Positions 28,701-37,900 of a DNA stretch of 39,056 nucleotides are shown one piece after another; positions within the stretch are counted from its first letter, which is position 1; the number at the start of each line of letters is the position of its first letter. The notes beneath the pieces were generated by a model. That model did not search any database. It had not been told where the DNA came from and saw only the letters and a program-made list of their open reading frames with translations. Location: positions 1 through 39,056 of the IMG/VR virus record IMGVR_UViG_3300030104_005795. One strand, given 5' to 3'. The DNA comes from a virus. Both the position numbers and the translations under genes were made by a program.

Positions 28701-29734
28701 TGTCTAAATAAGATTCCTGCAATTCTATTTCCTGCACCTGCTTGAGCCTCTATCGCTCCAACCACACCATCATCAGCAATATCTGTTGCTGTATTTGCCA
28801 AAGTTAAAGCAGGGGCTGAACTTGCAGAGGCTGTTTGTATAGTTAAATTTCTACCCCATGTAGTAACAGTCTCACCACCAATACCCATATCACCATTAAA
28901 TGTAGCACTTAAATTAGAAGAAATAGAATATGCTACACTACCTGCATGATTTTTGAATTGATAACTACCTGCTTGTTCTACTAAACCATCATAATATCCA
29001 CCTGAATTATAATAATTAATAGTTGTGACATTACTAGCATGAGTATATCGAATCTCATGTCCACCATTCCCTTTCATTGTAAGATTGCCACTTGTATCAA
29101 TAAGCATCCTTTCAGTATCGTTTTGAAGAAAAGATAAACCATGATTTGATACTGCACCCATCCACACTTTTGTATCTGTCACATAAGCTGACCATCTAGC
29201 ATTATTGGTTGTATCAATAACACTTAATACAGGGTTAGAGGCGTGTTGTATAGTTGTATTTCCACTAAACGTAGTAGATAAATCAGAACCTTTAATTCTT
29301 ATTACTTCTGTATTAGTACCACCGTCATTAACATCAAAATATATATCTTTATCTTGTGTTTCTTGCCTTATAACAGCACCATCACTTCTAGAATCAATTC
29401 GTAATGCACTAGCACCTGTTTCTGTTAATATAATAGAGGCATTGCTAGATTTTGTAATATTGACGTTTCCACTAAATGTAGCCTCGCCACTATTAGCAAA
29501 AGTTAACCTTGCAGTATTATTAGTCCTTATTTCTAAAGGATGATTTGTGGTTGTGCCTAACATACCACTTGTAGAAGTGATATAACCTGAATACATAGTT
29601 TTAGTTCCATCCGTTACACGAAGATAAGGGTCAGAACTTTTGTCAACTTCTAAACCACCAGTAAGCGTACCTCCACCTAGAGATAGGAAACTTCCTGTGT
29701 CACCTGAAAATATTAATTTTTTATATGTTGCCAT
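25739..29734 (-). CDS. Tail fibre/spike with C-terminal S74 intramolecular chaperone (1331 aa)
   Basis: A long beta-rich fibre with many repeats of a T-F-SGN-like motif (for example EATFSGNVNIT, STTFSGNTTIQ, ATFTGAILAS), so a repetitive trimeric shaft. The last 100 residues are a Peptidase S74 chaperone: SDIKIKDNIQDIPNALETTS, VSYTDNRTGEVKIGVIAQEI and a terminal coiled coil (IPMLIESIKELKNEVETLKA). In this family the Ser/Lys dyad cuts the chaperone off after trimerisation. It is the probable host-recognition protein. ATG 29734 overlaps the preceding stop. Confidence 0.92.
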   Translation of the reverse strand: MATYKKLIFSGDTGSFLSLGGGTLTGGLEVDKSSDPYLRVTDGTKTMYSGYITSTSGMLGTTTNHPLEIRTNNTARLTFANSGEATFSGNVNITKSSNASIILTETGASALRIDSRSDGAVIRQETQDKDIYFDVNDGGTNTEVIRIKGSDLSTTFSGNTTIQHASNPVLSVIDTTNNARWSAYVTDTKVWMGAVSNHGLSFLQNDTERMLIDTSGNLTMKGNGGHEIRYTHASNVTTINYYNSGGYYDGLVEQAGSYQFKNHAGSVAYSISSNLSATFNGDMGIGGETVTTWGRNLTIQTASASSAPALTLANTATDIADDGVVGAIEAQAGAGNRIAGILFRQEGTSENSGDISFTTGSAGTPTEKLRIASNGSATFTGAILASNGTASAPAYAFGSQASTGMYKGGTSLLHFSVNGTRKMRVESTQIVLEDEVYCTDTLGVTGNATFSGNLSLTDNKYLYLGADNDLEAIHTGTHGHIINNTGNLYLKQNTSGASQIFMTRFGGGSLSSVFEVTDAGVMVSQGTSYLHGAGKISLTNKTANSAWTGFDIQHNSSNGLDIIKKAYGGASDVTAININTAGQVTFATSPVFTDLQSKYSSQYPTTATLSTADTVGTLNLAEGNGASCELKFQINGVTNTSLIPNISYHWTADSGGSTAYNQYFKMADGTNIGQIEFHPTGTSQIVTRVNQPLAFGVNNSHKMTIGTDGNTTFSGSVRSSASTFIVDRTSDTGNIKICGGQEGGYWGTVLNMYGGSSSGNGANAGAFYFWSVTDTGTYPSTPVLKLQGQTSTFGGDVNRVATATNEDAVFYAETQGAGDAEAMYRIKNANGTWDIGYMYHNSGDLILARRSGTGSFFINHATKFESDVTMNSSNTLSIAPGVVGSLPLCFRTDTDTGLYNPSNNALGFVTAGVQRLNISDTGVCTIGSDISVSGEIYANGGGIRSEQSSTSAYALRLGDLGVANYDFTFPDTATIQFSTNTSSDKLFYLVNEGSGLFNMAITGNITVASTQTLYLNSILHNSASTMTIGNANYGIDINASAVNVCGVGTLDETGAGTFLIKSSQANKALQIQSNEGIYFNTSGLNYHYISSSDHFLHYANVGFFLASPSYPIHVEKSADGDFVALFHNSHATTGQGVMIRAGDGVDEAILSLRTQASGEKFRFSADGTLEIRTDDSASGKFIFADNTGGDYWIFEHDRSGSGTADDELSISSKTTADVLRLLQNGKAYFNTTVYSGGSALTSDIKIKDNIQDIPNALETTSKMRGVSYTDNRTGEVKIGVIAQEIEQHLPTAVSTENDMKYVEYNQIIPMLIESIKELKNEVETLKAKIGE

Positions 29735-29883
29735 TATTTAGTTGGAGGAGGGCATTTCTCAATAGCCTTTTCTATCTTATTAATAGTTTTTGCTACTAAA
29801 ACAACATCCTTTCCCTGAACATTAGAGGAGTCCATAAGTTGTTTTATAATTGTTAAATCAATTAACGTAAGGTCAAGTTTCAA
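29734..29883 (-). CDS. Small protein with TTG start (49 aa)
   Basis: The frame starts at TTG 29881-29883, five bases after AGGAG, and stops at 29734-29736, overlapping the spike ATG (TAATG). Sequence: KLDLTLIDLTIIKQLMDSSN then GKDVVLVAKTINKIEKAIEK, a helical hairpin typical of very small phage structural-region proteins. An internal ATG (residue 17) has no ribosome-binding site. Likely a fibre assembly helper; role unknown. Confidence 0.65.
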   Translation of the reverse strand: MKLDLTLIDLTIIKQLMDSSNVQGKDVVLVAKTINKIEKAIEKCPPPTK

Positions 29884-30040
29884 GATTACTCCTATGTAGT
29901 TCGCTTATTTTTTTTATAACAGTATATGCCTGTTCAATTTCACTCCCTTCAAAAGTTGACCGACCAATTAATTTTAATAAGAAATCAGTATCTTTAATCC
30001 CTAACTTGGACACAGGAGTTGTTTTAATTACCTTAGACAT
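29873..30040 (-). CDS. Small protein between fibre genes (55 aa)
   Basis: ATG 30040 overlaps the stop of the 362-residue fibre gene (TAATG), and TGA 29873-29875 lies inside the next TTG-start gene (11-base overlap). MSKVIKTTPVSKLGIKDTDF, then LLKLIGRSTFEGSEIEQAYT: soluble and helical. The stop-start overlaps on both sides make coding likely. Unknown function. Confidence 0.65.
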   Translation of the reverse strand: MSKVIKTTPVSKLGIKDTDFLLKLIGRSTFEGSEIEQAYTVIKKISELHRSNLET

Positions 30041-31128
30041 TAAGCAGTTCTCAGATATATATCTCCATTATCCGAGTCATATACCAAGCCACCAACTGGG
30101 GCCTCCGTATCACTTGACCCTGGTGCGCCACCTGTTTTAGAAACATTTAACATAATAGGACTTCCTGCCGATAAATTACCACCAAGGTCTGCATCAGCAT
30201 TCGTTCCTACATACCAAGCATCAGCAGTTTCATTCCAATATAAAACACTATTATCTCCAGTACTTCCTCTTTCGACTACAATACCTGCTGATACACCTGC
30301 ACTAGAATGCTCTGCATTCAACACCATAGTATTATCATTTATTTTTAGAACCTCTGCACTTGTTGTAATATTCGCACCAGTTACAGTTAAATCACCTGAA
30401 ACGGTTAATCCTCCTGCTACAGTTACATCTGCACTTGAAAGAGAAATAGCAGTAGTGCCGTCACTAGACTTAATATCATTCCCTCCAACCTTTAAATCTG
30501 TTTGAATTTGAAATTCTGTAGGGGTAATAGTTACTGCATGACCTGAACCTGCCCCATAACCATTTATAGTGGTTACAGAAATCTTAGGTGTAGTTACTTG
30601 ATGGTCTGCTCCTGTTACAATAACATTACCATCTGATGCTGTTATATTTCCTGCTGTAGATGTCCATGCACCTGCACAGCCTGTAACTGTGTTAGGTAAA
30701 GTAGTATCCATAGAGAGTTGATATGCATTTGTGCTATCCTGAGATAAACCACGACCTGCCATTCTTGTTATTAAGTCACCATATTTAATTTTTCTATTTC
30801 CCACCCCATCATCATGAAATGGAATTGTATCGTCACTATCAATTCCTGCATTAGAAATTTCAGTTAAATTTTGCAATTTCATAGTAAGGGTTATGGTTTC
30901 AGCACTTGCCTGATTTGTAGTAAAATCACCTGCTGTCGGAGACATTCCATCTCCCCCTGCTAAGGTTATAGTGGTATTATTTGCTGAGGGATTGCCTACC
31001 CAGGAAAATGTTCCATCTCCATCTGATTTTAGAACCTGGCCATCACTACCATTTCCACTTACGTTTAATAAATCTGCTCCAATTTTATTTGATGAAGCTG
31101 TTGTTAAAATCTCACTATATGTTGCCAT
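30040..31128 (-). CDS. Tail fibre protein (362 aa)
   Basis: A 362-residue beta-rich protein. The start (MATYSEILTTASSNKIGADL) is like that of other fibre proteins here, and the body has shaft-like repeats (GGLTVSGDLTVTGANITTSA). The C-terminus GGLVYDSDNGDIYLRTA is a typical fibre head/knob ending found in many marine phages. It lies between a second fibre gene and the spike cluster. Probable receptor-binding or structural fibre. Confidence 0.8.
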   Translation of the reverse strand: MATYSEILTTASSNKIGADLLNVSGNGSDGQVLKSDGDGTFSWVGNPSANNTTITLAGGDGMSPTAGDFTTNQASAETITLTMKLQNLTEISNAGIDSDDTIPFHDDGVGNRKIKYGDLITRMAGRGLSQDSTNAYQLSMDTTLPNTVTGCAGAWTSTAGNITASDGNVIVTGADHQVTTPKISVTTINGYGAGSGHAVTITPTEFQIQTDLKVGGNDIKSSDGTTAISLSSADVTVAGGLTVSGDLTVTGANITTSAEVLKINDNTMVLNAEHSSAGVSAGIVVERGSTGDNSVLYWNETADAWYVGTNADADLGGNLSAGSPIMLNVSKTGGAPGSSDTEAPVGGLVYDSDNGDIYLRTA

Positions 31129-31146
31129 TTTTTATTCTCCTATGTT

Positions 31147-31887
31147 TTAAACTGCTAAATATAATACACCATTTAAATTCACCATATCACCTGCACTAGG
31201 AGAAGATGGTAAGGCTCCAACTGACTGACTTCTAATTGTTCCATCACTCATAAATTGACATAACTCATTACTGCCTTGTTGTAATGTCACATCGTTATCA
31301 CCTAAGACAACTTTACCTTTTGAACCATCACCTTTTTCTAATGTGCCATTTTCTGCTGATATAACCAAGTCATCATGTCCTGTTTTACTAAAAGTCATGG
31401 ACTCTTTAGTAATTAAATTTTGTCTTACTTCGATAGCTGTTTTTGAATTATTCCAAATAAAGCCATCTACTGCTGTTGCATTTGCTACACCAAACTTGTA
31501 ATTATTAGAAATGATATCACCACCGATAATATCAGTTCCTGTAATTGTTGTACCTGTAATAGCACTACCTGATACACCTTCACCTGTAATAGTTCCTGTA
31601 TAACTTAAATTACCAGTTATAGCTAGGTCTCCAGTAATCGTTGTATCTCCAGTAATACCTGTTGTTCCAGTAATACTTGTATTACCATCAATTGTTGTGG
31701 CCCCTGTAATTGTTGTGGTTCCCACTACATCAAGTGTATTGGTTCCTAAATAAAGAGGACTTCCAACACCTTCACCATCAAAAACTCTTTTTGCTGTGTT
31801 TTCTAAGCCTTGATTTGAAGTTTCTGAAGCAACTGTTAATAAGTCTTTAAAAGTTTCTGAGGGTGTTTTGTTTAATAAACTTGCCAT
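31147..31887 (-). CDS. Tail fibre protein with ITG shaft repeats (246 aa)
   Basis: A 246-residue protein whose middle is a run of short beta repeats (TTITGATTIDGNTSITGTTG, ITGDTTITGDLAITGNLSYT), the signature of a triple-beta-helix fibre shaft. The C-terminus (ALPSSPSAGDMVNLNGVLYL) is a short head. It follows the giant ejection protein and precedes the 362-residue fibre, from which it may be a paralogue by domain design. Confidence 0.8.
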   Translation of the reverse strand: MASLLNKTPSETFKDLLTVASETSNQGLENTAKRVFDGEGVGSPLYLGTNTLDVVGTTTITGATTIDGNTSITGTTGITGDTTITGDLAITGNLSYTGTITGEGVSGSAITGTTITGTDIIGGDIISNNYKFGVANATAVDGFIWNNSKTAIEVRQNLITKESMTFSKTGHDDLVISAENGTLEKGDGSKGKVVLGDNDVTLQQGSNELCQFMSDGTIRSQSVGALPSSPSAGDMVNLNGVLYLAV

Positions 31888-31927
31888 AATTGCCTGTAAT
31901 TTTTAACCATTTGCAATAGAACCAAAC

Positions 31928-34900
31928 CTAATTAGAGTAATTCCTAAGCCTTTCTTTTTGGGCTTTTCTAAAACGATTTCTTCTTTTCTTGTATTCTTTG
32001 CGATTCATATTCCCTTTTTCATAATAACTAGCTAAGTAGTTATAATACTTTGCATGTTCTTGGTAGGTGTATAATTTTCTGCCCATATTCCTTTCATACT
32101 CATACAAAATTCTATTTTCAGATTTAGAACTAAATGGTTGGTAGAATTGTCTTATAAAAGGTGCATTCGCATAATCAGTATCATATTCTACAGCAGTAGA
32201 ATGTATTGTATTAATCGAATTCACTAAAAATTTTCCTGCTCCACCTGTTAAGTATTTTACTAGATATTCATAAACTTCAGGACTCCAATCACCCATAGAG
32301 TCTAATGGGCCTCTAATAGCATCCTTAATACTACCATCTGCATTATAGCGAATTTTACCACCCATAACTTTAAAGATACCCTGTGCTAAATTTTTATAAA
32401 CATTAGGAGTGTTTTTCCACGCCATTTCTATTTCAGCTTTATAAGGGCCATATACATTGGTTGGTTTTATTGGCGCACCTGAGAAATCTTTATTAGTAGA
32501 CAATTGCACAAAAGGGTCAGATACAGTAGGAGATAAACCCTGTAATAAATCACTAGAACCAAGTGGGTTAAATGAACTATTAAGCGCAGTTAGAAACCGT
32601 TCTGCTTGATTCCAATACTCAACAGGCTTCCCCTCCATTTGCCTCCAAGTTACATCTCCTGCAATATTTCCAATAACCTTGAAAATATTATAACCATAAG
32701 GCAGTCTCATTTTAAAAAATTTATCAGACTCAGGGCCATATCGCATTATAAAATTATTATCTTTAGTCCAATTTGGAAGTTTTTCATATTCATCATCACC
32801 TTCACTAGACATATTATTCATTATCGCTTCAGTAAAGCCTAAAAGGCCCAAACCTGAAACTGCTCCCTGAGCTATTTTATTGTTTTTTACAACACCAAAA
32901 ATTCTATACGATCCCTGCAAGGATGCATTACTAAATAAATAAAGGCTATTTAACCATTGACCAACCTCGCCTTTTCTATTAAAATTAATAGTTACATTCT
33001 TTGCCCCACTTGCTGACTGTGCTTCTGTAAATCCACTATCTAACATTCCTTTAAAAAGTGTAAGTCTAACAGCAGATTCAGTCGCTTCATTTAAATTCTC
33101 AATAAAATTAAAGATACTCTTCCCTGCACTCTTAATCCCTACACCCTTTTTTTCCACTTGCTTTAAATTCTTTTCAAGCTTTGCAATTTTTTCTTCAATA
33201 CTTTGATAGTCAAAGAATCCTGTCTTACCACCTGCCTTTCTTAAACGCTCATATAATTGGCCCCATTCATTTTCTGTATCATCTTTAGCAACTGCTTTAT
33301 AAACACCACTCCAGGCATTTTTTAAGTTCTTAGGAGATAGTGCAGTTGTTAGAACATTATTACCTTGTTCTGCTGAAATATTAATTCCTGCTGTTTGTAT
33401 ATCTCGTAAAAAGTTTCCAATCATAAATTCAGGATTGGCAATGGTATTGACGTATCTCAAATAACCATTAAATGCATATAAACCTTTAATACCTCTAGAT
33501 GTACCTAGGTCTTTCATTGCATAAGCTATCTTTGCACCTTGCTCTCCTTTAAATATGACTCGCTTTGTCTTGCCATCTATTTTAACATGTAGTATTTGAT
33601 TCTCAGGAATTCTATTACCTTCTGAATCTTTTATTACCTCTAAAGGAACCATATAATCAATTTCACCATTCTTATCATATACTGGCTTATGTTTCACTCC
33701 TTGAACTTCAAATATATCACTAGGGTACGATTCGACTAAACTTAACATAGTTTGATTTACTTTGTTTTTCTCAGCACGAACTATAGCACTTTGTAATTGC
33801 TCAATAGATGAGACTAATATATTTTTAACTGCTCTAGTACTACCTTTTGCTTTTTTAAATTCAGAACCCTTGACATCAAAAGCACTCGTTTGTGGAATAG
33901 GTGTTTTATTTGTACTAGCATCAACTACAGCTTCTGACTCATCCATAATTCTAAATAAAGGAACGTAATTTTTATAACGATTAGTAAGATTGTCATAATC
34001 TTCTTGACTAATGAGACCTGCATCTAATCTAGCTTTTAAGGATTTATTTAATACTTCTTTACGAAACTCGTTTTCAAATGCACGAATTTTCTTCAGACCA
34101 TATTTTTTATTTAACTTCTTTTTAATTTCCCTAGCTTGATTATTAGTTAATCCACTACCACCATCAGGAAATTCTTCATTGTTTTCTGCTACATATTGAT
34201 TTCTTTCTTGGGCATGTTTAGCATGTAGATATAAATTAAAATCCTCAGTAGTAATATCACTATCAATCAACCTCTTAATAAAACTGTCTTTATTATTTAG
34301 GTCAATAAGCTTTTTATTAATATCTTTTAATTTTTCAGATACCTTACCAACATATAATTCACCTGCCAAAGCAACATCTTTAGTATCTTGTAAGCGTACA
34401 TCAAATTGTTCTTCTACATCTTTTTGCCAAGATACAACAGGATATAGCTTATCGAATATTTTTCTTTTTAGGTATGCTGAAGTGGTCTCTTCCGAGATAT
34501 CTAAGGTTTGGCCATCCTGCACCTTTTTTGTTGCCTCAAGGTCAGCGATAGCATCAGGGTCAGGTTCTAACTGATAGGTTCTTTTTCGGTCTTTTCTTGC
34601 TTGTTGCTTGAGATACCCTTCGATACTTGCTTCGATTTTCGGCCCATAATAATTGTCGAGCCTGTCGAGAAGAGACTGCTTGTGGGTTTCTCTTGCTTGA
34701 TTTCGATACCGTTGGCCAGTCGAATCGTTTTCCCAGTTGTTTGTTGTGTTTTCATATCTTGTGCCATGATAGGTTAAATTTAACTCTAATCCAAGTTCTG
34801 TCCTAATCCTTTCTAAAGCCGAGGAAAGCTCGTCATCATAATCCTTAATTTGGTCTTTATTAATAAAAGTACCAACGACTAATGAAGGTTCATTATTGAC

Positions 34901-37900
34901 CACCTCATTTATCGCTCCTGGTGTAAACTCATCAGAAGTCTCTTCTCGTAAAATATTGTATACAGCTTCTTGTATATCAGGATTAGATAGTTCAGGATGG
35001 CTATATCTTATACCTAAGCCTTTTAAATTATTACTCCTTTTTAATACACCTACTTCATCTTGTTGAAATAAAATTCCTATAGAATTCATAAGACCTTTAA
35101 TCGCCTGGTCACTACCTCTAACATTCATAGTAGCATTAGCACTAGGCCCCTTTTCCACATCTACATCACCCCAAAACCCATAACCTGTACTTGAAATAGA
35201 ATTTACCTTAACTCCAAATTCTTTTGCTAATTGTGGAATGTATTTATCTACCACTTTATTAGTTAATTCAATTTGATTTGACTTAGGTAAATTCGAAAAA
35301 GCCGTACCGTATTTAGCAGAGTAAGGAGAATTAGTGCCAAACTCTAACTCGAATGCAATGGTCGGTTTTTGTAATCCAATTGCATTAGGTATGGATTGAC
35401 CTTCTGATGATTCTGACATCCTAGCTATAGCAGTCCATCCAATTGCCTGAACTTGATGAGGCTTAAGGTTTCCTCCCATATACCCCATTTTATTTAATTC
35501 ATTGGTTAAATCATTCATGTATTTAACAGCATACTCATATTGAGTATCACTTGGCGATGAACCTCTTGAATCAAATCTTAATCTTTTTATTTTATCAGGG
35601 TTAACTGCTAGTCTTTTTAACATATTCCTTATACCACCATCAATAAATCCTGCATCTCTAAAGGTATGCCTATCAATAGCTACAGGCATTAATCCATCAG
35701 GATTATCCTGCATGATAGTTCTTGTAGCTTTCCCTAAAGCACTATCTAAAAAGTCATAAAGTTTTGCTCCTGCACCTTTTGTAGCTTGAACACCCTGTAA
35801 TGTATTTTTAATATTTTCAGCTACCATTGAAGTACCAGGAGATTTAAAGGAAGGTAAATCAGCCTTTAATTGCTCAGCACCTAGAAAAGTATTAGACAAT
35901 GCTTGTTGAGGACTTGCCTGAACATTTCCTAATAACCAAGCAACCATATAATTAATCGCCTGGTCTTCTCCAAATTCTTCGACAAATGAAGGATAAGCAT
36001 CTTCATACCAGTTCATTGCTTTCTCTGCTTCATCCTTACTTAATGAACTTTCAACTTGTTTTATCCAGTCTTGTGGTGTTTTATCCCTACCTAAAATCAT
36101 TACACCACCATTCTTTAATTTTATTTCTACACGATTATTGTTTTGCCTTCCTATATTTGGATTCTTCTTTCTTCTACTTAATGTAAGTTTTATTCTTTTG
36201 GCTTTATTTTTAATATCAGCAACCACACTTGGATATAACCCAACTGCTTTTTTAACAACATCAGGTTCAAGTTGGTAGGATATATTTGATTTGTTAATAT
36301 CAAAAGTACCTTTGTTAAAAACTGATTTAAGACTGTTAGGGTTTAAAGCAATAAAGACAGTAGGGTCAATATTCTCATATATCATTTCACTTGCTTTAAT
36401 ACCATCATACCCCCTGCTCTCTAAGGCATCAGAAAGTGAGAGGTTTAGGTCTATAAACTTATAAGTATTAAATGACCTACTTCTCAATATTTCTTCATCA
36501 GTTTCAATTGGAGTAAATTTAGAATTGCGAGGAGGTGGTTGAGTCCAATTTTCAAGTTGACTATTGCCTAAAAAATTATCAAATATTCGTTGTTTTTCAT
36601 CTTCTGTTAGCGATCCTTGACCATCTTCCTCAAGTTTTAAATTCACTTCAAAAATAAATTCATCAAAGCTTGTTTGTTCTCCTAAGTCAATCCTATCGCT
36701 GTGAAAATCAAAAGGCTTTCGTATATTTGTATATAGAGGGTATACCTGTCCACCATCTTCAGTACCAGGATCGTCCTTCCTTTCCCCTCTATGGTCTCTT
36801 GCATAAAAGTTCGCAACATCAGGTTGGTTTGTTAAGTAAGTCATTGGTAAAAACTCTTTAATCTGCTCATTAGTACCATGATAGAAAACTTTCGGATTAC
36901 TTGTACTTTGGGGGTCACCTGTCATATTCATTATAGAACCCCTGAACCATTTCTTAAACCCAGGAGTTTTTGTATTCCTATCAGGTACAAGTTGATTAGT
37001 TTTTCCTTTGACAATCTTAGGTGGTTTTAATGTAGGTTCTTGTTTAAGCTGAGTATCTACACCAGTTTGTATTTCAGGTTTTGCTTGAATGTTTTTATCT
37101 TGGCCTTTTAATAAATCAAATACATTAGTCCCATCAGACATATTCCCAAAATTATCAATAAATTCATTTGATAAATCATCAGGTATATATGTTAACTCAG
37201 CTATGTCTTTATTCAATCCTGAATAGCCACCTTTATGATAAACCATAGCATCAGAAAACAATTCAAGGTTACCTTCGGCTGTGTCAGAGAAACGAAGATT
37301 TAGGCCCATTTCTGAAGCCGTATTTCTAAGGGCTTTAGCCCAATTCTCTATTTTCTGTACTAATCTTTGGTCTTTTTTGTTTTTACTGGCTTGGAGCTTT
37401 TTAACTCTGAATTCAACGGTTTCTTCGAGAATAGTGCTTCGAGTCGCTTCGTTGGTGAGTCGTATACCCCCTTCAATATCGTTCTCGCCTTTAATTTTGA
37501 CGGCATAGTATTTTTGTCCATTTTTATCCTCCCTGGATACTGGTAATTCATTTAGGTCTATATCGTAACCTGTTGCTAAAATTTCCTCTTCTGATAGCTC
37601 TACACGACCATCAGATTCCTTATCATATTGTATATTGAAATCATTTGCAGAATCCTCAGTTATAGACTTTGATTCTGTTTCTATTGTTAATTTCTTTTCT
37701 GCTATTTGAATCTTTTCCTTTTCTACTTTATCTGCTTTATCAATAGTGGAATACTGGACACCTTTTGCACCTGCACCTGTAATACCCCCAACTGCTAAAG
37801 CTCCAATACCTGCCATCGCAAATCTATCAGCTATTTCTTCAGTAGTTATATCCTTACCAAGCTTAGTTTTTTCAGCTATGATATTGACACCCTCTTGTAA

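Noticed and set aside
25739-29734. Plus-strand frames opposite the spike gene (for example 28452-28745 and 29205-29543)
   Set aside because: They are antisense shadows of a repetitive coding frame, without ribosome-binding sites or protein-like domains.
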